Assembly (NCBI GenBank): GCA_021838635.1
Contig: JAKCDC010000006.1
Span: forward strand, 56,547-120,546
Length of the DNA stretch: 64,000 nucleotides
Direction of reading: 5' to 3'
DNA from: Pseudomonadota bacterium
GTDB lineage: Bacteria > Pseudomonadota > Gammaproteobacteria > Steroidobacterales > Steroidobacteraceae
Both the position numbers and the translations under genes were made by a program. The notes beneath the pieces were generated by a model. The model did not search any database, was not told where the DNA came from, and worked only from the letters and a program-made list of their open reading frames with translations. This document shows, piece after piece, positions 54,050-63,005 of this stretch; positions within the stretch are counted from its first letter, which is position 1; each line of letters begins with the position of its first letter.

Positions 54050-54880
54050 TGGACGTGGACGGGAGTTCCTGTTCCAGTGACGGCCACTGGTGGCTGCGGC
54101 TGCACGCCGCATTCATTCTCGGCCTGATGGACGATGCGGCATCAGGCCGCCTGCTCGTACACCTGATGCGGCGGCTTGCGGCCGGCGAAGAAGAGAACAT
54201 CGAGGACTGGCTGGCCGGCTACTGGCCCGCCCTGTTCCGTAACAAGCCCGAGGAAACCCTTTCCGACGTCGAAGCCATCGCATGGGCCGACTTTGCACAA
54301 GCCTACTTCCGTGCGCAAGTGCTGGAGGTCTTGCTCGCAGCAGCCCAGCGACGAGGCTCCGCGGAACTCGATGCTCTCCTTGCACAAATCGCGCAATGGG
54401 TCGCGGCCGCGCCGGATCAGGAGGAGCGGGCGGTGACCGCCAACATCCTGCTCGATTTTCCGCGCCCTTCCCACCGGGCTTTGCTGGATGATCTCACCGC
54501 ACGGCAGAGGGGCATGTTCGGCCTGTTTGACGAATCTGATGTTGAACGATCGTATGCAAAGGGCGATCAGCCCGGCTGGCTGCGCTTTGATGAACCCTGG
54601 AACTTTTCTTCGCCCACGCAGATCGGCGCCCGAGAGAAGCGCTGGTTCGAGGAGGACGAGAGATGCTCGCGAGATGAATCCGCCGAGGCTGCTGGAGCCG
54701 ACGACACCTTACTGTATGCAGGAACCGTATCTGCGCGAGATGCCCAAAGTGGGTCGCAACGATCCGTGCCCATGCGGCAGCGGCAGGAAGTACAAAAAAA
54801 TACTGCCTGAGCAACGTGCAGCTGGCCGCGCAGCTGGAATACGGCTGCCGGCTATTTCTGCGTATTTATCAATGCAATAG
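54046..54880 (+). pseudogene. Frameshifted DUF1186/SEC-C motif protein gene
   Basis: The first frame (54046 to about 54660) encodes a helical protein with LRLHAAFILGLMDDAASGRLLVHLMR and ENIEDWLAGYWPALFRNKPEE, resembling DUF1186. Frame +2 then carries on with [26 protein letters not shown], a SEC-C zinc motif like that at the end of SecA and many small proteins. A second shift in a run of seven A (54784-54790) would restore KYKKYCL, the normal SEC-C ending. So at least two frameshifts separate one original gene into three frames; sequencing error is the alternative. It is translationally coupled (ATGA) to the ATPase. Confidence 0.65.
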
Positions 54881-54976
54881 GAGCGCCTGAAATTGCAGGT
54901 GCAGAACGCGGAGTGAGGTGGCGCACGGTATCAAGGCGTCCCACCTCAGATATAAGGCGCCACGCCAGCCCCAACC

Positions 54977-55420
54977 TCATTCGAACAACATCTGCGGGTT
55001 GACGACTCGAAGGCCATCCGGCATCTCGGCATATCGAGAACGCAGCATGTCCCGCGGGGTTTTCTCCACCGGGTTGAGGCTCAAAATCCGTAGGATTTCG
55101 TAGAGGCTGCAGGTAGTCCTTGCAGACGGGTCCCCTGCAACACGAGCATCCGATCGAAGCGCATGCCCGTGGATGGATCCACGGGCATGCGAATAGCGGC
55201 GCTGCGTGTCCAGCGTTCTTCTTCTCGCGCGTCACGAAGAAGCTGCCCGGCGGGTGCCGCCGATGCGGCGTTGCGAACTCAATGTAGCCGTGATTCATCC
55301 CGTAGAGCGCCCCGGCCTCTGGAATCAGCTGATCGAGGAGGTTGCTGAGATTGAAACGCGGCACTACGATCTTCTCGAGGCGGGCCCCGGGGAAGATTCG
55401 ACGGTCGTGTAATGACACCA
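54977..55420 (-). pseudogene. IS4-family transposase remnant
   Basis: Three minus-strand fragments in different frames line up in order with the C-terminal half of IS4-type transposases: LLDQLIPEAGALYGMNHGYIEFA...GSFFVTREKKN; then MPVDPSTGMRFDRMLVLQG; then SLYEILRILSLNPVEKTPRDML ending LFE-stop at 54977. The N-terminal part and the segment with the catalytic Glu region are missing, and there are at least two frameshifts. No terminal inverted repeats were identified. The element is inactive and marks past insertion here. Confidence 0.65.
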
Positions 55421-55520
55421 TCTCGTCAACGCCAGCCAGCCTGTCCGGATATCTTTCAAAATCTTACCGTCAGACGCTCGGCGCTCCGTCCGCTAAGAAA
55501 GTGCCACTGGCCATACCTGC

Positions 55521-55853
55521 ATGTGGAGAACGATCTACGTTTCCATACTGGCGAGTTTTCTGCTCGTCTGCGGCCTGTGGCATATGACCATGCCGAGTTT
55601 GACGGACCATTGGATGAAAAACGCCCGCATCGTGCGCGCGGTGGGAGTCCTGCTGGTGGCGCTGGCTGTTCCATGCCTCGCATGGAGCGGCTGGTATTTC
55701 CGGACGCTCCTTTCGGCGTTGACAGTGTCCGGAATCTGGAGACTCTGCTTCCCGCAAAACTCCATTCGACTGCAACGAACGATTTATCCACGGCGTGTAC
55801 ATGGATTTCTGCTCATCGGAGGTGCGATCGTCATCTGGACCGTACGCCCATAG
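55521..55853 (+). CDS. Small integral membrane protein
   Basis: A 110-residue protein with three or four hydrophobic segments: IYVSILASFLLVCGLWHM, VGVLLVALAVPCLAWSGWYF, LLSALTVSGIWRLCF and GFLLIGGAIVIWTV. Charged loops (DHWMKNARIVRAV, QNSIRLQRTIYPRRVH) alternate with them, a pattern unlikely by chance. No ribosome-binding site stands out and no family is recognised. It lies between the transposase remnant and the second ATPase. Several other frames overlap it; this one is preferred because of the membrane pattern. Confidence 0.5.
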   Translation: MWRTIYVSILASFLLVCGLWHMTMPSLTDHWMKNARIVRAVGVLLVALAVPCLAWSGWYFRTLLSALTVSGIWRLCFPQNSIRLQRTIYPRRVHGFLLIGGAIVIWTVRP

Positions 55854-55948
55854 GTCCGCAGAGGCTTCTCAGGCCCTTTACGACATGCAGGTGCTTGCAC
55901 GGGCTGGCGGTTAAGTCAGCGCCATTGAGCCTGAGGAGCTCGAGCACC

Positions 55949-57112
55949 TCATGGCGCCAGCCATTCGGCGACGGGTCGGCTCAGGAAATCTTCGACCGCG
56001 ATGCCATCGCCGCCAATGAGCAGTGTACGTTTCACGTTGAACGCCGCCGCAAAGGCTGCTGTTGCGGCATGTGCCTGTGGCGCCCGACCGCTCTTCACTT
56101 CGACGGCAATCAGCCGGGAGCGGGCTTTCACGAGGAAGTCGACCTCCTGACCTCGATGTCGCCAGTAGTAGAGTTCGCACTCGCTGGTGGCCGCGGCATT
56201 GGCCAGATGCGCGCCGACCGCTGACTCGATAAGCCGCCCTCGAAATTCGCGATCTGAGCGTGCCTCCTGCGGACTGACCCCTGCGGTCACCGTCATGAGC
56301 GCAGTGTTCAGCACCTGCAGCTTAGGGCTCGATCCTCGGCTGCGCGCCGCGTCACCGGCGTACTTCGGCAGGCCGCAGACCATGCCCGCACCGGCCAGCA
56401 GGTCGAGGTAATGCGCCAGCGTCGTCGTATTGCCCGCGTCCTGCAGCGGCCCGAGCATTTTCGTGTACGAGAGGATCTGGCCGGAATACCGGCACGGCAG
56501 CTCGAACAGGCGGCGCAGCAGTGCCGGCTTGTCCACTCGGGTCAGCAGCAACACGTCACGCGCAATGGAGGTCTCGATGAGACTGTCCGCGATGTAGCGA
56601 GCCCAGCGGAGAGGATCTCGGATGAGCGGCGCCGCTCCGGGATAGCCCCCAAAATACAAGTAGTCCTCAAACGTAAAGCCGAAGGCTGCGTGCATTTCGG
56701 CATACGACCAGTGCGGCAGCCTCAGGGTCTCGAACCGGCCCGCGAGGCTCTCCGTGAGGCCCTGGGCCATCAACAGCGGGGCCGAGCCGAGCAGCACCAC
56801 CTTGAGCGGTCGTTTCTTGCGCGTGTCCTCGTCCCAGAGGCGCTTGACCGTTTCCGACCAGGAAGAGATCTTCTGGATCTCATCGAGCACGAGCACAGCA
56901 CCGGCCTCGCCCGATGCCTCCAGTCGCGCAGCCCCCCACTGCTGACTGATCCAGTCGGCGCCCCGGAGCGTCGGCTCGTCGGCACTGGCATAGCGCACCG
57001 GCAGGCCCAGCTCATCGGTGACCTGCTGGACCAGAGTCGACTTGCCGACCTGGCGGGGGCCTGCGACGACGTGCAGGAAGCGGCGCGGCTCGGCAAGCCG
57101 CCCCGCCAGCAC
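55949..57112 (-). CDS. AAA+ ATPase with DUF4143/nuclease-like C-terminus, copy 2
   Basis: A 387-residue AAA_14/DUF4143 protein of a different subgroup from copy 1. Walker A GPRQVGKSTLV near residue 18; Walker B VLVLDEIQK; a sensor-like VVLLGSAPLLM. The middle FEDYLYFGGYPGAAPLIRDP and LAHYLDLLAGAGMVCGLPKY are typical DUF4143 blocks. The C-terminus has YYWRHRGQEVDFLV and LIAVEVKSG, the ExK-containing nuclease-like core. A perfect 17-bp inverted repeat lies 37 bases upstream. Little residue identity with copy 1 outside motifs, so they were probably acquired separately. Confidence 0.88.
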   Translation of the reverse strand: MLAGRLAEPRRFLHVVAGPRQVGKSTLVQQVTDELGLPVRYASADEPTLRGADWISQQWGAARLEASGEAGAVLVLDEIQKISSWSETVKRLWDEDTRKKRPLKVVLLGSAPLLMAQGLTESLAGRFETLRLPHWSYAEMHAAFGFTFEDYLYFGGYPGAAPLIRDPLRWARYIADSLIETSIARDVLLLTRVDKPALLRRLFELPCRYSGQILSYTKMLGPLQDAGNTTTLAHYLDLLAGAGMVCGLPKYAGDAARSRGSSPKLQVLNTALMTVTAGVSPQEARSDREFRGRLIESAVGAHLANAAATSECELYYWRHRGQEVDFLVKARSRLIAVEVKSGRAPQAHAATAAFAAAFNVKRTLLIGGDGIAVEDFLSRPVAEWLAP

Positions 57113-57469
57113 GGCGGCCTAGGTGCGTCGGAACGCTGGCCGCTTTTTGCTCACTTCATTGAGTATTTTTACTCAATGAAGTGAGCTGCGCAACCTGCTG
57201 CGAAGCGGCCGGCGTCGTAGTGCCTTCGCAGTTCAACACCTCGCGGCTCAGTCGTGGCCTGCCCAGATGCAGAACGCACCTGAGTGCACGGCAGCGCCTG
57301 CACGAATCCTACTGCTTACCTGCGGCGCACACGATCGGCCAGGCGTGCGAGGAGGACCCGCAGCCCTCGACCCGCGCACCGCTCGGGCAGACCGGGCTTG
57401 GTGTATCGGCGCCCCCGGCGCGAGGCCGTACAATGCTCAGGCGGCGCAAGCCACTACGGAGAGGTTCCA
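57113..57469 (+). other. 357-bp gap between ATPase 2 and DUF1614 gene
   Basis: It holds the palindrome at 57149-57186 near its start and a good ribosome-binding site (GGAGAGG) just before the DUF1614 ATG. No gene is seen in between; open frames here are short, Arg-rich and typical of GC-rich noncoding sequence. Confidence 0.5.
57149..57186. promoter_or_regulatory. Perfect 17-bp palindrome in front of DUF4143 ATPase 2
   Basis: GCTCACTTCATTGAGTA (57149-57165) faces its exact complement (57170-57186) across four T. It lies 37 bases before the ATPase start. There is no gene end close upstream on that strand, so a terminator role is less likely than an operator or structural element. AT-rich against its surroundings. 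Confidence 0.7.
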
Positions 57470-58177
57470 ATGCCGGTATCCGCATTCCAGTACTTTCCCC
57501 TCACCCTGCCGTTCGTGCTGATCCTCGCCGGCCTGCTGGTCGTGATGGCGGTGCTCGTGGCATTGCGGCTGCTGCGCTACGCATCGGAGTCGATGCAGAT
57601 CAGCGAACTGGCGCTGCTCGTGATCCTCGGCCTCTCGCTGATCGGCAGCTACATCAACATCCCGGTGGCCTACCTGCCAGCGCACCGAGTGATCACGGCC
57701 GACGAGATCCGCTTCTTCGGCATGACCTACGTAATTCCCGTCGTGCGCGAGACCCACGCCACCCTACTGGCGGTAAACCTCGGCGGTGCGGTGATTCCGG
57801 TCCTGCTCTCGCTATACCTGCTCGTGAAGCATGAGCTGTACGTCCTCGGCGCGATCGCCACCGCGTGCATCGCAGCCGTGTGCCACTTCCTCGCCCGGCC
57901 GGTGCCCGGCTTCGGCATCGCGCTGCCGATCTTCGTGCCGGCCAGCGCGACGGCCATCATCGCCCTCGCCCTGACCCGCCGGCGGGCCGCGCCGCTCGCC
58001 TACATCAGCGGCAGCTGCGGCGTGTTGATCGGCGCGGATCTGATGAACCTCGGCACGGTCCGTGCACTCGGCACCCCGGTCGCGTCCATCGGCGGCGCCG
58101 GCACGTTCGATGGGATCTACCTCACCGGCCTGCTCGCCCTGCTGTACGCCGGACTGTCCCGCTATCTGTCCAAGTGA
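57470..58177 (+). CDS. DUF1614 membrane protein
   Basis: A 235-residue protein with about seven hydrophobic helices. The start is ATG 57470 (MPVSAFQYFPLTLP), preceded by GGAGAGG at a good distance; the longer frame upstream is Arg-rich and rejected. ELALLVILGLSLIGSYINIPV, LAVNLGGAVIPVLLSLYLL and the late GADLMNLG and GGAGTFDGIYLTGLLA fit the DUF1614 family, found in archaea and bacteria. Function unknown; transport is a guess from the conserved polar residues in helices. Confidence 0.75.
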   Translation: MPVSAFQYFPLTLPFVLILAGLLVVMAVLVALRLLRYASESMQISELALLVILGLSLIGSYINIPVAYLPAHRVITADEIRFFGMTYVIPVVRETHATLLAVNLGGAVIPVLLSLYLLVKHELYVLGAIATACIAAVCHFLARPVPGFGIALPIFVPASATAIIALALTRRRAAPLAYISGSCGVLIGADLMNLGTVRALGTPVASIGGAGTFDGIYLTGLLALLYAGLSRYLSK

Positions 58178-58198
58178 ACCCGACGCGCCGAGCCGCCC

Positions 58199-58891
58199 TC
58201 AGCCCGAGCCGGCGCGCGGCGGCCGGTGGGGCCGGCGGCGCGGCAGGGCGCGCCGCGGCAGGGTGTGATAGCGCTTGTACGCCGGCAGATTCTTGAACAG
58301 ATTGTCCGGCGGCGGTCCGCGCTGCCGCCCCGCACACGTGACCGTGGACATCTGCGCCTGCTGCTCCAGTCCCGAGGCATCGATCGGCGGTGGACCGGAG
58401 ACCACATAGCAGTTGCCACTACCCCGGGCCACGTGCTCACCCGTGTCCGTGCGGTAGGACTCCGGTCCCTGCGAGTGAATGCCGGAGGCCTTCGAGTACA
58501 ACCCGCTACGGCTGCGTGCGCCGGCCGGAAATCCGATCGTGACCCGATGTCGCCGGCGCAGCACCGTCTGCACGGCTTGACGCGCCGACTGCGCCCAGTT
58601 GATCGGCGGGGGGACGGGGATGGGTTGCTGCACGCCCGGCAGCCGCAGCGTGATGGGTGCAGTGAGCTGCGATCGGGTCAGTGCGGCCGGGCGCAACTTC
58701 ACCGGCGCGAAGCGCACCGGCCGGTGCCGCGCGGGCAGCAGGATGACCGCCCTGACCGTCACCGGACGCTCGCCGGCGCGGCGCACGGTGCCCGAGATCA
58801 GGATCAGCAGCGCAATGACCAGCGCGTGCGCGACCAGTACGACCGCAAGGAGCAGGCTTCTTCCAGCTGTGCGCTCGCGCTGCGCCTGCAC
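58199..58891 (-). CDS. Hypothetical membrane-anchored basic protein
   Basis: A 230-residue frame with one N-terminal membrane helix (SLLLAVVLVAHALVIALLILI), then a Pro/Arg-rich region (VQQPIPVPPPINWAQSARQAVQTVL) and a later CYVVSGPPP...VTCAGR. The single anchor followed by a Pro-rich periplasmic stretch is reminiscent of TonB-like or energiser-linked proteins, but no C-terminal TonB domain is visible. The sequence is highly basic, ending RRALPRRRPHRPPRAG. It converges on the DUF1614 gene. Likely real because of the helix and codon usage, but not certain. Confidence 0.5.
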   Translation of the reverse strand: MQAQRERTAGRSLLLAVVLVAHALVIALLILISGTVRRAGERPVTVRAVILLPARHRPVRFAPVKLRPAALTRSQLTAPITLRLPGVQQPIPVPPPINWAQSARQAVQTVLRRRHRVTIGFPAGARSRSGLYSKASGIHSQGPESYRTDTGEHVARGSGNCYVVSGPPPIDASGLEQQAQMSTVTCAGRQRGPPPDNLFKNLPAYKRYHTLPRRALPRRRPHRPPRAGSG

Positions 58892-59045
58892 TGCTCCCCC
58901 TTGTCGGCCTCAGCGGTACTCCGGATGAGACAGCGGCCGAGCGGTGCGGTTCCGGACGCACGCCACGGCAGGAGCGCAAGCGCAGCCACCGCCGCGGCGG
59001 ATGCGATCCGCGCGGCCGTTCCGGCGCCGGGAGAAGCGGCGCGGA

Positions 59046-59267
59046 TTACTTGGCGGCAGCGGCGCCAGCAGCGCCGTACTTCTTGCGGAACTTGTCCACG
59101 CGGCCAGCCGTGTCGACGATCTTCTGCTTGCCCGTGTAGAACGGGTGGCAGCTCGAGCACACTTCCACCTGCAGGTCGTGACCCAGCGTGGAACCCGTCT
59201 TGAACGAGTTGCCGCAGGAGCAGGTGACCGTGATCTCTTTGTACTCGGGGTGAATGGCGGCTTTCAT
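59046..59267 (-). CDS. rpmE: 50S ribosomal protein L31, zinc-binding type
   Basis: A 73-residue protein starting [22 protein letters not shown]. The four zinc cysteines are in CSCG and CSSC, so this is the C+ form. [25 protein letters not shown] is the L31 signature. The start is ATG 59267; the open frame extends upstream without homology. It has an Ala-rich tail. Confidence 0.97.
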   Translation of the reverse strand: MKAAIHPEYKEITVTCSCGNSFKTGSTLGHDLQVEVCSSCHPFYTGKQKIVDTAGRVDKFRKKYGAAGAAAAK

Positions 59268-59683
59268 AGTACGGTGACTCGAATCAGCGGTCGGCGCCGG
59301 CGGCGGGACGCGGCCGGCGAAGGCCTTCGTTGCAATAAAAGGGCGCGGAGTGTACCCGGCGCAACGAATTCTCTCAAGCACCCCGGCGTCCCCGTACGGG
59401 GGAGCACCACCTCTTTCGCATTATCCACAAAAGCTGTGGATAACTCTGTGGACGACTCAGGTCCACCCCATGCAATTGCGCCGTCACATTGCGGTTTTAT
59501 TGCAGTGATGAAAAAATGACCAGGGTATTTCTGCCTTATCCGTCAATGAGTTATGACGACATCGTTGAGCGACTTAGCGGGTATGAGAGCTAATTCACTC
59601 ATTTGCGGGCACCGACCCCGGCCCTGTGTATAAGGCCCGCCGTCAAGGACTCTTCCGGGGTCCAAAAGCATTGACAATTCTGT
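59268..59683 (+). other. 416-bp gap between rpmE and hemW with DnaA boxes
   Basis: No gene is seen. It is AT-richer than its surroundings. It contains an inverted pair of perfect DnaA boxes at 59421-59443 and a partial third (TGTGGACGA) just after. Near hemW an inverted repeat AAAGCATTG...CAATGCTTT (about 59667-59697) followed by TTT on the minus strand could be the hemW terminator. The rpmE promoter should lie near 59280-59400, but was not identified. Confidence 0.6.
59421..59443. promoter_or_regulatory. Two perfect DnaA boxes in inverted orientation
   Basis: TTATCCACA (59421-59429) and TGTGGATAA (59435-59443) each match the strict DnaA consensus and face each other across 5 bases. A weaker TGTGGAC follows. 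Such clusters outside oriC can act as DnaA titration or DARS/datA-like sites, or regulate a neighbouring gene. Binding is inferred. Confidence 0.6.
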
Positions 59684-60853
59684 TCAGCCAATGCTTTCAG
59701 AGGTTTCCGGCAGAAACCCCAACAGCAGCTCGTTGAGAAATCGCCACCCGAAGCCGCTCGCCCGCACGCACGATCCGTCCCGTTCGATCAGGCCACGCTC
59801 CCTCAGCGCCTCAAGCGGCTCGGCCGCCACCGCCCAATCGAGTCCGGTCCGGCGGCAGAACAGCGCCGGCTCGAACCCCGCGCGCAGCCGCAAGGCATTG
59901 AGCATGAATTCGAACGGCAGCTGTGCGGGCGGCACCGCCCGCCGCCCCGCCGCTCCCTGCGCCGCGCAGGCGAGGTAGCGGCGCGGCTCGCGCGCCTGAG
60001 CGCTGCGCAGTACCTCGCCGGATGCGGCCCGGGTGAGCTTGCCATGCGCCCCGGCGCCGATGCCCAGGTAATCCCCGAACTGCCAGTAATTGAGATTGTG
60101 GCGACACTGGCGGCCCGCCTGCGCGTAGGCGGAGACCTCGTACTGCTCGAAGCCACCGGCGGCGAGCCGCTCCCGGCAGGCGGCGAGCATCCGCTCGATC
60201 GGCTCCTCCTCCGGCAACGGCGGCGGGCGGGCCGCAAACGGCGTTCCGGCCTCGAGGGTGAGCTGGTAATGGGACAGGTGCGCCGGGTCGAGCGCCAGGG
60301 CCGCCTCGAGATCCTCGAGCGCGCCGGCCACATCCTGACCCGGCAGGCCATACATCAAATCGAGATTGAAGTTCTCCAGCCCCGCGGCGTGCAATTCCTC
60401 GGCGGCGTGACGGGTGTCCTCGGGCGAGTGAATCCGCCCGAGGGCCTGAAGCTGAGTGGCCGAGAAGCTCTGCGCCCCGAGGGACACTCGGTTGACGCCC
60501 GCCGCGCGGTACTCGGCGAAGCGGCCTCGCTCGATGGTGCCCGGGTTCGCCTCCAGAGTGACCTCGAGCGCCGCGGCGCACCGCAGCCGCGCGCGCAGTA
60601 CATCGAGCAGCTCGCCGATGCCGCGCGGGGAGAACAGGCTCGGGGTTCCGCCGCCGAGAAAGACGCTGATGATCTCTCGCTCACCCGCATCACACGCCTG
60701 CGCGGCGAGGTCGGCACGCAGCGCCGCGAGGTACGCCGCCTCATCGAGCTCACCGCGCAGGGTGTACGAATTGAAATCGCAGTACGGACATTTGCGTACG
60801 CACCACGGAAAGTGCAGGTACACAGCGAGCGGCGGGTTTTCGAGCGCGGTCAT
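59684..60853 (-). CDS. hemW: Haem chaperone HemW (radical SAM)
   Basis: A 389-residue HemW/oxygen-independent coproporphyrinogen oxidase-like protein. [19 protein letters not shown] gives the CX3CX2C cluster motif; [29 protein letters not shown] and [11 protein letters not shown] follow in HemN-family order. The protein lacks the N-terminal extension of true HemN. The start is ATG 60853 ([11 protein letters not shown]). In many relatives hemW follows rdgB; here they are 9 kb apart. It diverges from gltA over 234 bases. Confidence 0.95.
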   Translation of the reverse strand: MTALENPPLAVYLHFPWCVRKCPYCDFNSYTLRGELDEAAYLAALRADLAAQACDAGEREIISVFLGGGTPSLFSPRGIGELLDVLRARLRCAAALEVTLEANPGTIERGRFAEYRAAGVNRVSLGAQSFSATQLQALGRIHSPEDTRHAAEELHAAGLENFNLDLMYGLPGQDVAGALEDLEAALALDPAHLSHYQLTLEAGTPFAARPPPLPEEEPIERMLAACRERLAAGGFEQYEVSAYAQAGRQCRHNLNYWQFGDYLGIGAGAHGKLTRAASGEVLRSAQAREPRRYLACAAQGAAGRRAVPPAQLPFEFMLNALRLRAGFEPALFCRRTGLDWAVAAEPLEALRERGLIERDGSCVRASGFGWRFLNELLLGFLPETSESIG

Positions 60854-61087
60854 GGGGCGGGGAGCAGGACGGGCAAGGCGGCACGATGCCACATTTTCCG
60901 CGCGCCCGCCCCGTACCCGCACAGCTGCGGCTCGCTGGCGGGCTCATTCTACCGGCTGGTAAACTCACCTCGGCACTTGCACCTTGATTCGAGGCGCGGA
61001 CCGTGTAAACCTGCGGCCTCGTTCCCCCCGACGCTCGAGACACCCCCGCTTGGGCGCCGACCGCTCAACAATGGAAGCGTCTACCGA

Positions 61088-62386
61088 ATGACCCAGAACA
61101 CATTCGAGCTCGTCGATCGAGCCACTGATCGCACGCTGAGCCTGCCGGTCCGTCCGGGCAGCATCGGTCCGTCCGTCGTTGACATCGCCAAGCTCAACAA
61201 AGAGCTCGGGGTGTTCACCTACGACCCGGGCTTCGGCATGACCGCCGCGACGGAAAGCCGCGTCACGTACATCGATGGCGACGCCGGCGTTCTGCTGTAT
61301 CGCGGCTATCCGGTCGAGCAGCTCGCCGAGAAGAGCAGCTTCATGGAAGTGGCCTACCTGCTGCTGCACAGCGAGCTGCCCACGCGCAAACAGCTCGATG
61401 AATTCAACGGCAGCATCCGTCATCACACGATGATCAACGAATCGCTGCTGCGCTTCTTCCACGGCTTCCACTACGACGCGCACCCGATGGCCATGGTCTC
61501 GGCGGTCATCGCTTCGATGTCCGCCTTCTACCACGACACGATGGACATCTATAACCCGCGCCACCGGGAGATCTTCGCGCACCGCATCATCGCCAAGATC
61601 CCGACCATCGCGGCCGCGGCGCACAAGCACTCCCTCGGGCAGCCGTACGTCTACCCGCGCAACGACCTCGACTATTGCAGCAACCTGCTGCACATGCTCT
61701 ATGCGGTGCCGTGTGAGCCGTACGAGGTCGACCCGATCGCCGCCCAGGCGCTCGATCTGCTGTTCATCCTGCACGCCGACCATGAGCAGAACGCCAGCAC
61801 CTCCACCGTGCGCCTCGCCGGCAGCACCGGGACGAACCCCTACGCGGCGATCTCCGCGGGCGTCGCGGCGCTGTGGGGACCGGCGCACGGGGGTGCCAAC
61901 GAGGCCGTGCTGAACATGCTCGAGCAGATCGGCACGGTGGACAATATCCCGAAGTTCCTGGAGCAGGCCAAGGACAAATCGAGTCACGTGCGCCTGATGG
62001 GCTTCGGGCACCGGGTCTACAAGAACTTCGATCCGCGCGCCAAGATCATCCGCGAGATGTGCCACAAGGTGCTCGCGCGGCTCGGCCGCTCGGACAACCC
62101 GCTGTTCGAGCTGGCACTGCGCCTGGAGGAGATCGCCCTGAAGGACGAGTACTTCGTCGAGCGCAAGCTGTATCCGAACGTGGATTTCTATTCGGGGATC
62201 ATCTACAGCGCGATCGGCATTCCGCGCTCGATGTTCACGGTCATGTTCGCGATCGCGCGCACCGTGGGCTGGGTGGCGCATTGGCAGGAGATGCTCGCCG
62301 ACCCGCAGATGCGCATTGGCCGGCCCCGCCAGCTGTACACCGGCCCGACGCAGCGCGATTACGTGGAGATTGGCCGCCGCCGCTGA
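61088..62386 (+). CDS. gltA: Citrate synthase
   Basis: A 432-residue type II (hexameric, NADH-sensitive type) citrate synthase, entry enzyme of the TCA cycle. Catalytic His regions are [11 protein letters not shown] and [13 protein letters not shown], with a catalytic Asp in [24 protein letters not shown] and [13 protein letters not shown] are standard N-terminal blocks. The start is ATG 61088 with GGAAG about 10 bases upstream; the longer upstream frame is antisense to hemW. A GC-rich hairpin without a T tract covers the stop codon. Confidence 0.97.
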   Translation: MTQNTFELVDRATDRTLSLPVRPGSIGPSVVDIAKLNKELGVFTYDPGFGMTAATESRVTYIDGDAGVLLYRGYPVEQLAEKSSFMEVAYLLLHSELPTRKQLDEFNGSIRHHTMINESLLRFFHGFHYDAHPMAMVSAVIASMSAFYHDTMDIYNPRHREIFAHRIIAKIPTIAAAAHKHSLGQPYVYPRNDLDYCSNLLHMLYAVPCEPYEVDPIAAQALDLLFILHADHEQNASTSTVRLAGSTGTNPYAAISAGVAALWGPAHGGANEAVLNMLEQIGTVDNIPKFLEQAKDKSSHVRLMGFGHRVYKNFDPRAKIIREMCHKVLARLGRSDNPLFELALRLEEIALKDEYFVERKLYPNVDFYSGIIYSAIGIPRSMFTVMFAIARTVGWVAHWQEMLADPQMRIGRPRQLYTGPTQRDYVEIGRRR

Positions 62387-62393
62387 TCGGCGG

Positions 62394-63005
62394 CTAGGAC
62401 GCCGCGAGCAGCGCCTCCACCTCGGAGGCGCTGGCGCGGCGCATCGGCCGGCCGTCAACGGGACTCACGGGCGATTGGCGGATGCCGTCGGCCGGGAACA
62501 CCGTCGCCTCAATCGGCTGCGCTTCGATCTCAAAGCGCAGCCCCGGAAAGACCCGCACCCGTGCTGAGTCCATGCGCACGCGCTTCTCGGTCACCTCGTG
62601 CGCCAGACCCATCTCGAGCATTTTCAGCATCACCGATTCAGCGGTATCGGTAAACAGGTGCAGTTGCACCTGCGCGTGGCGGGTCGCGGTACCGGTGAGC
62701 ACCGGCCCGACCAGGCGCGGCTCGAATTCCCTCAGCCGGTGCATGGCCCCTAGGGCCGCGCGACGCTGCGCGCGCAGCGACTCGGCGTGACCGTCGCCGT
62801 CGAAGAGGCGCTGGTATTGTTCGAGCGCCGCCTCGATCTCGACATTCTTCGGCAGCGTCGCACCGTCGGCGACGCCGAATCGATCCGCGGCTTTGCGCTT
62901 GGCGAGCAGAAAGTCGCTGATGCCGTGCTCGGCCATGATCCGCGCCGCCTCCTGGGCGAGCGCGAGCCGCAAGTGCTCGGCGCGCGGTGTCGGCCGCTTG
63001 GACAT
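62394..63005 (-). CDS. Conserved hypothetical protein
   Basis: A 203-residue soluble protein. Conserved-looking blocks are ALAQEAARIMAEHGISDFLLAKRKAADRFG, LPKNVEIEAALEQYQRLF, AMHRLREFEPRLVGPVLTGTATRHAQVQLHLFTD and a C-terminal PADGIRQSPVSPVDGRPMRRAS. These resemble a gammaproteobacterial family of unknown function with a nucleotidyltransferase-like fold, recalled only loosely. Its ATG shares one base with the stop of the penicillin-binding protein gene, so it is probably co-translated with it. It converges on gltA. Confidence 0.75.
   Translation of the reverse strand: MSKRPTPRAEHLRLALAQEAARIMAEHGISDFLLAKRKAADRFGVADGATLPKNVEIEAALEQYQRLFDGDGHAESLRAQRRAALGAMHRLREFEPRLVGPVLTGTATRHAQVQLHLFTDTAESVMLKMLEMGLAHEVTEKRVRMDSARVRVFPGLRFEIEAQPIEATVFPADGIRQSPVSPVDGRPMRRASASEVEALLAAS

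Noticed and set aside
55160..55191. Perfect 14-bp inverted repeat with a TGGA centre
   Set aside because: It lies within the transposase remnant and results from the codons of the conserved MPVDPSTGM stretch, so it is probably a coding coincidence and not a terminator or operator.
60044..61087. Upstream extension of the gltA frame by about 348 codons
   Set aside because: It is antisense to hemW; family length and a ribosome-binding site fix the start at 61088.
62376..62394. GC-rich hairpin across the gltA stop as a terminator
   Set aside because: The stem is real but short and has no T tract; not strong enough to list as a terminator.
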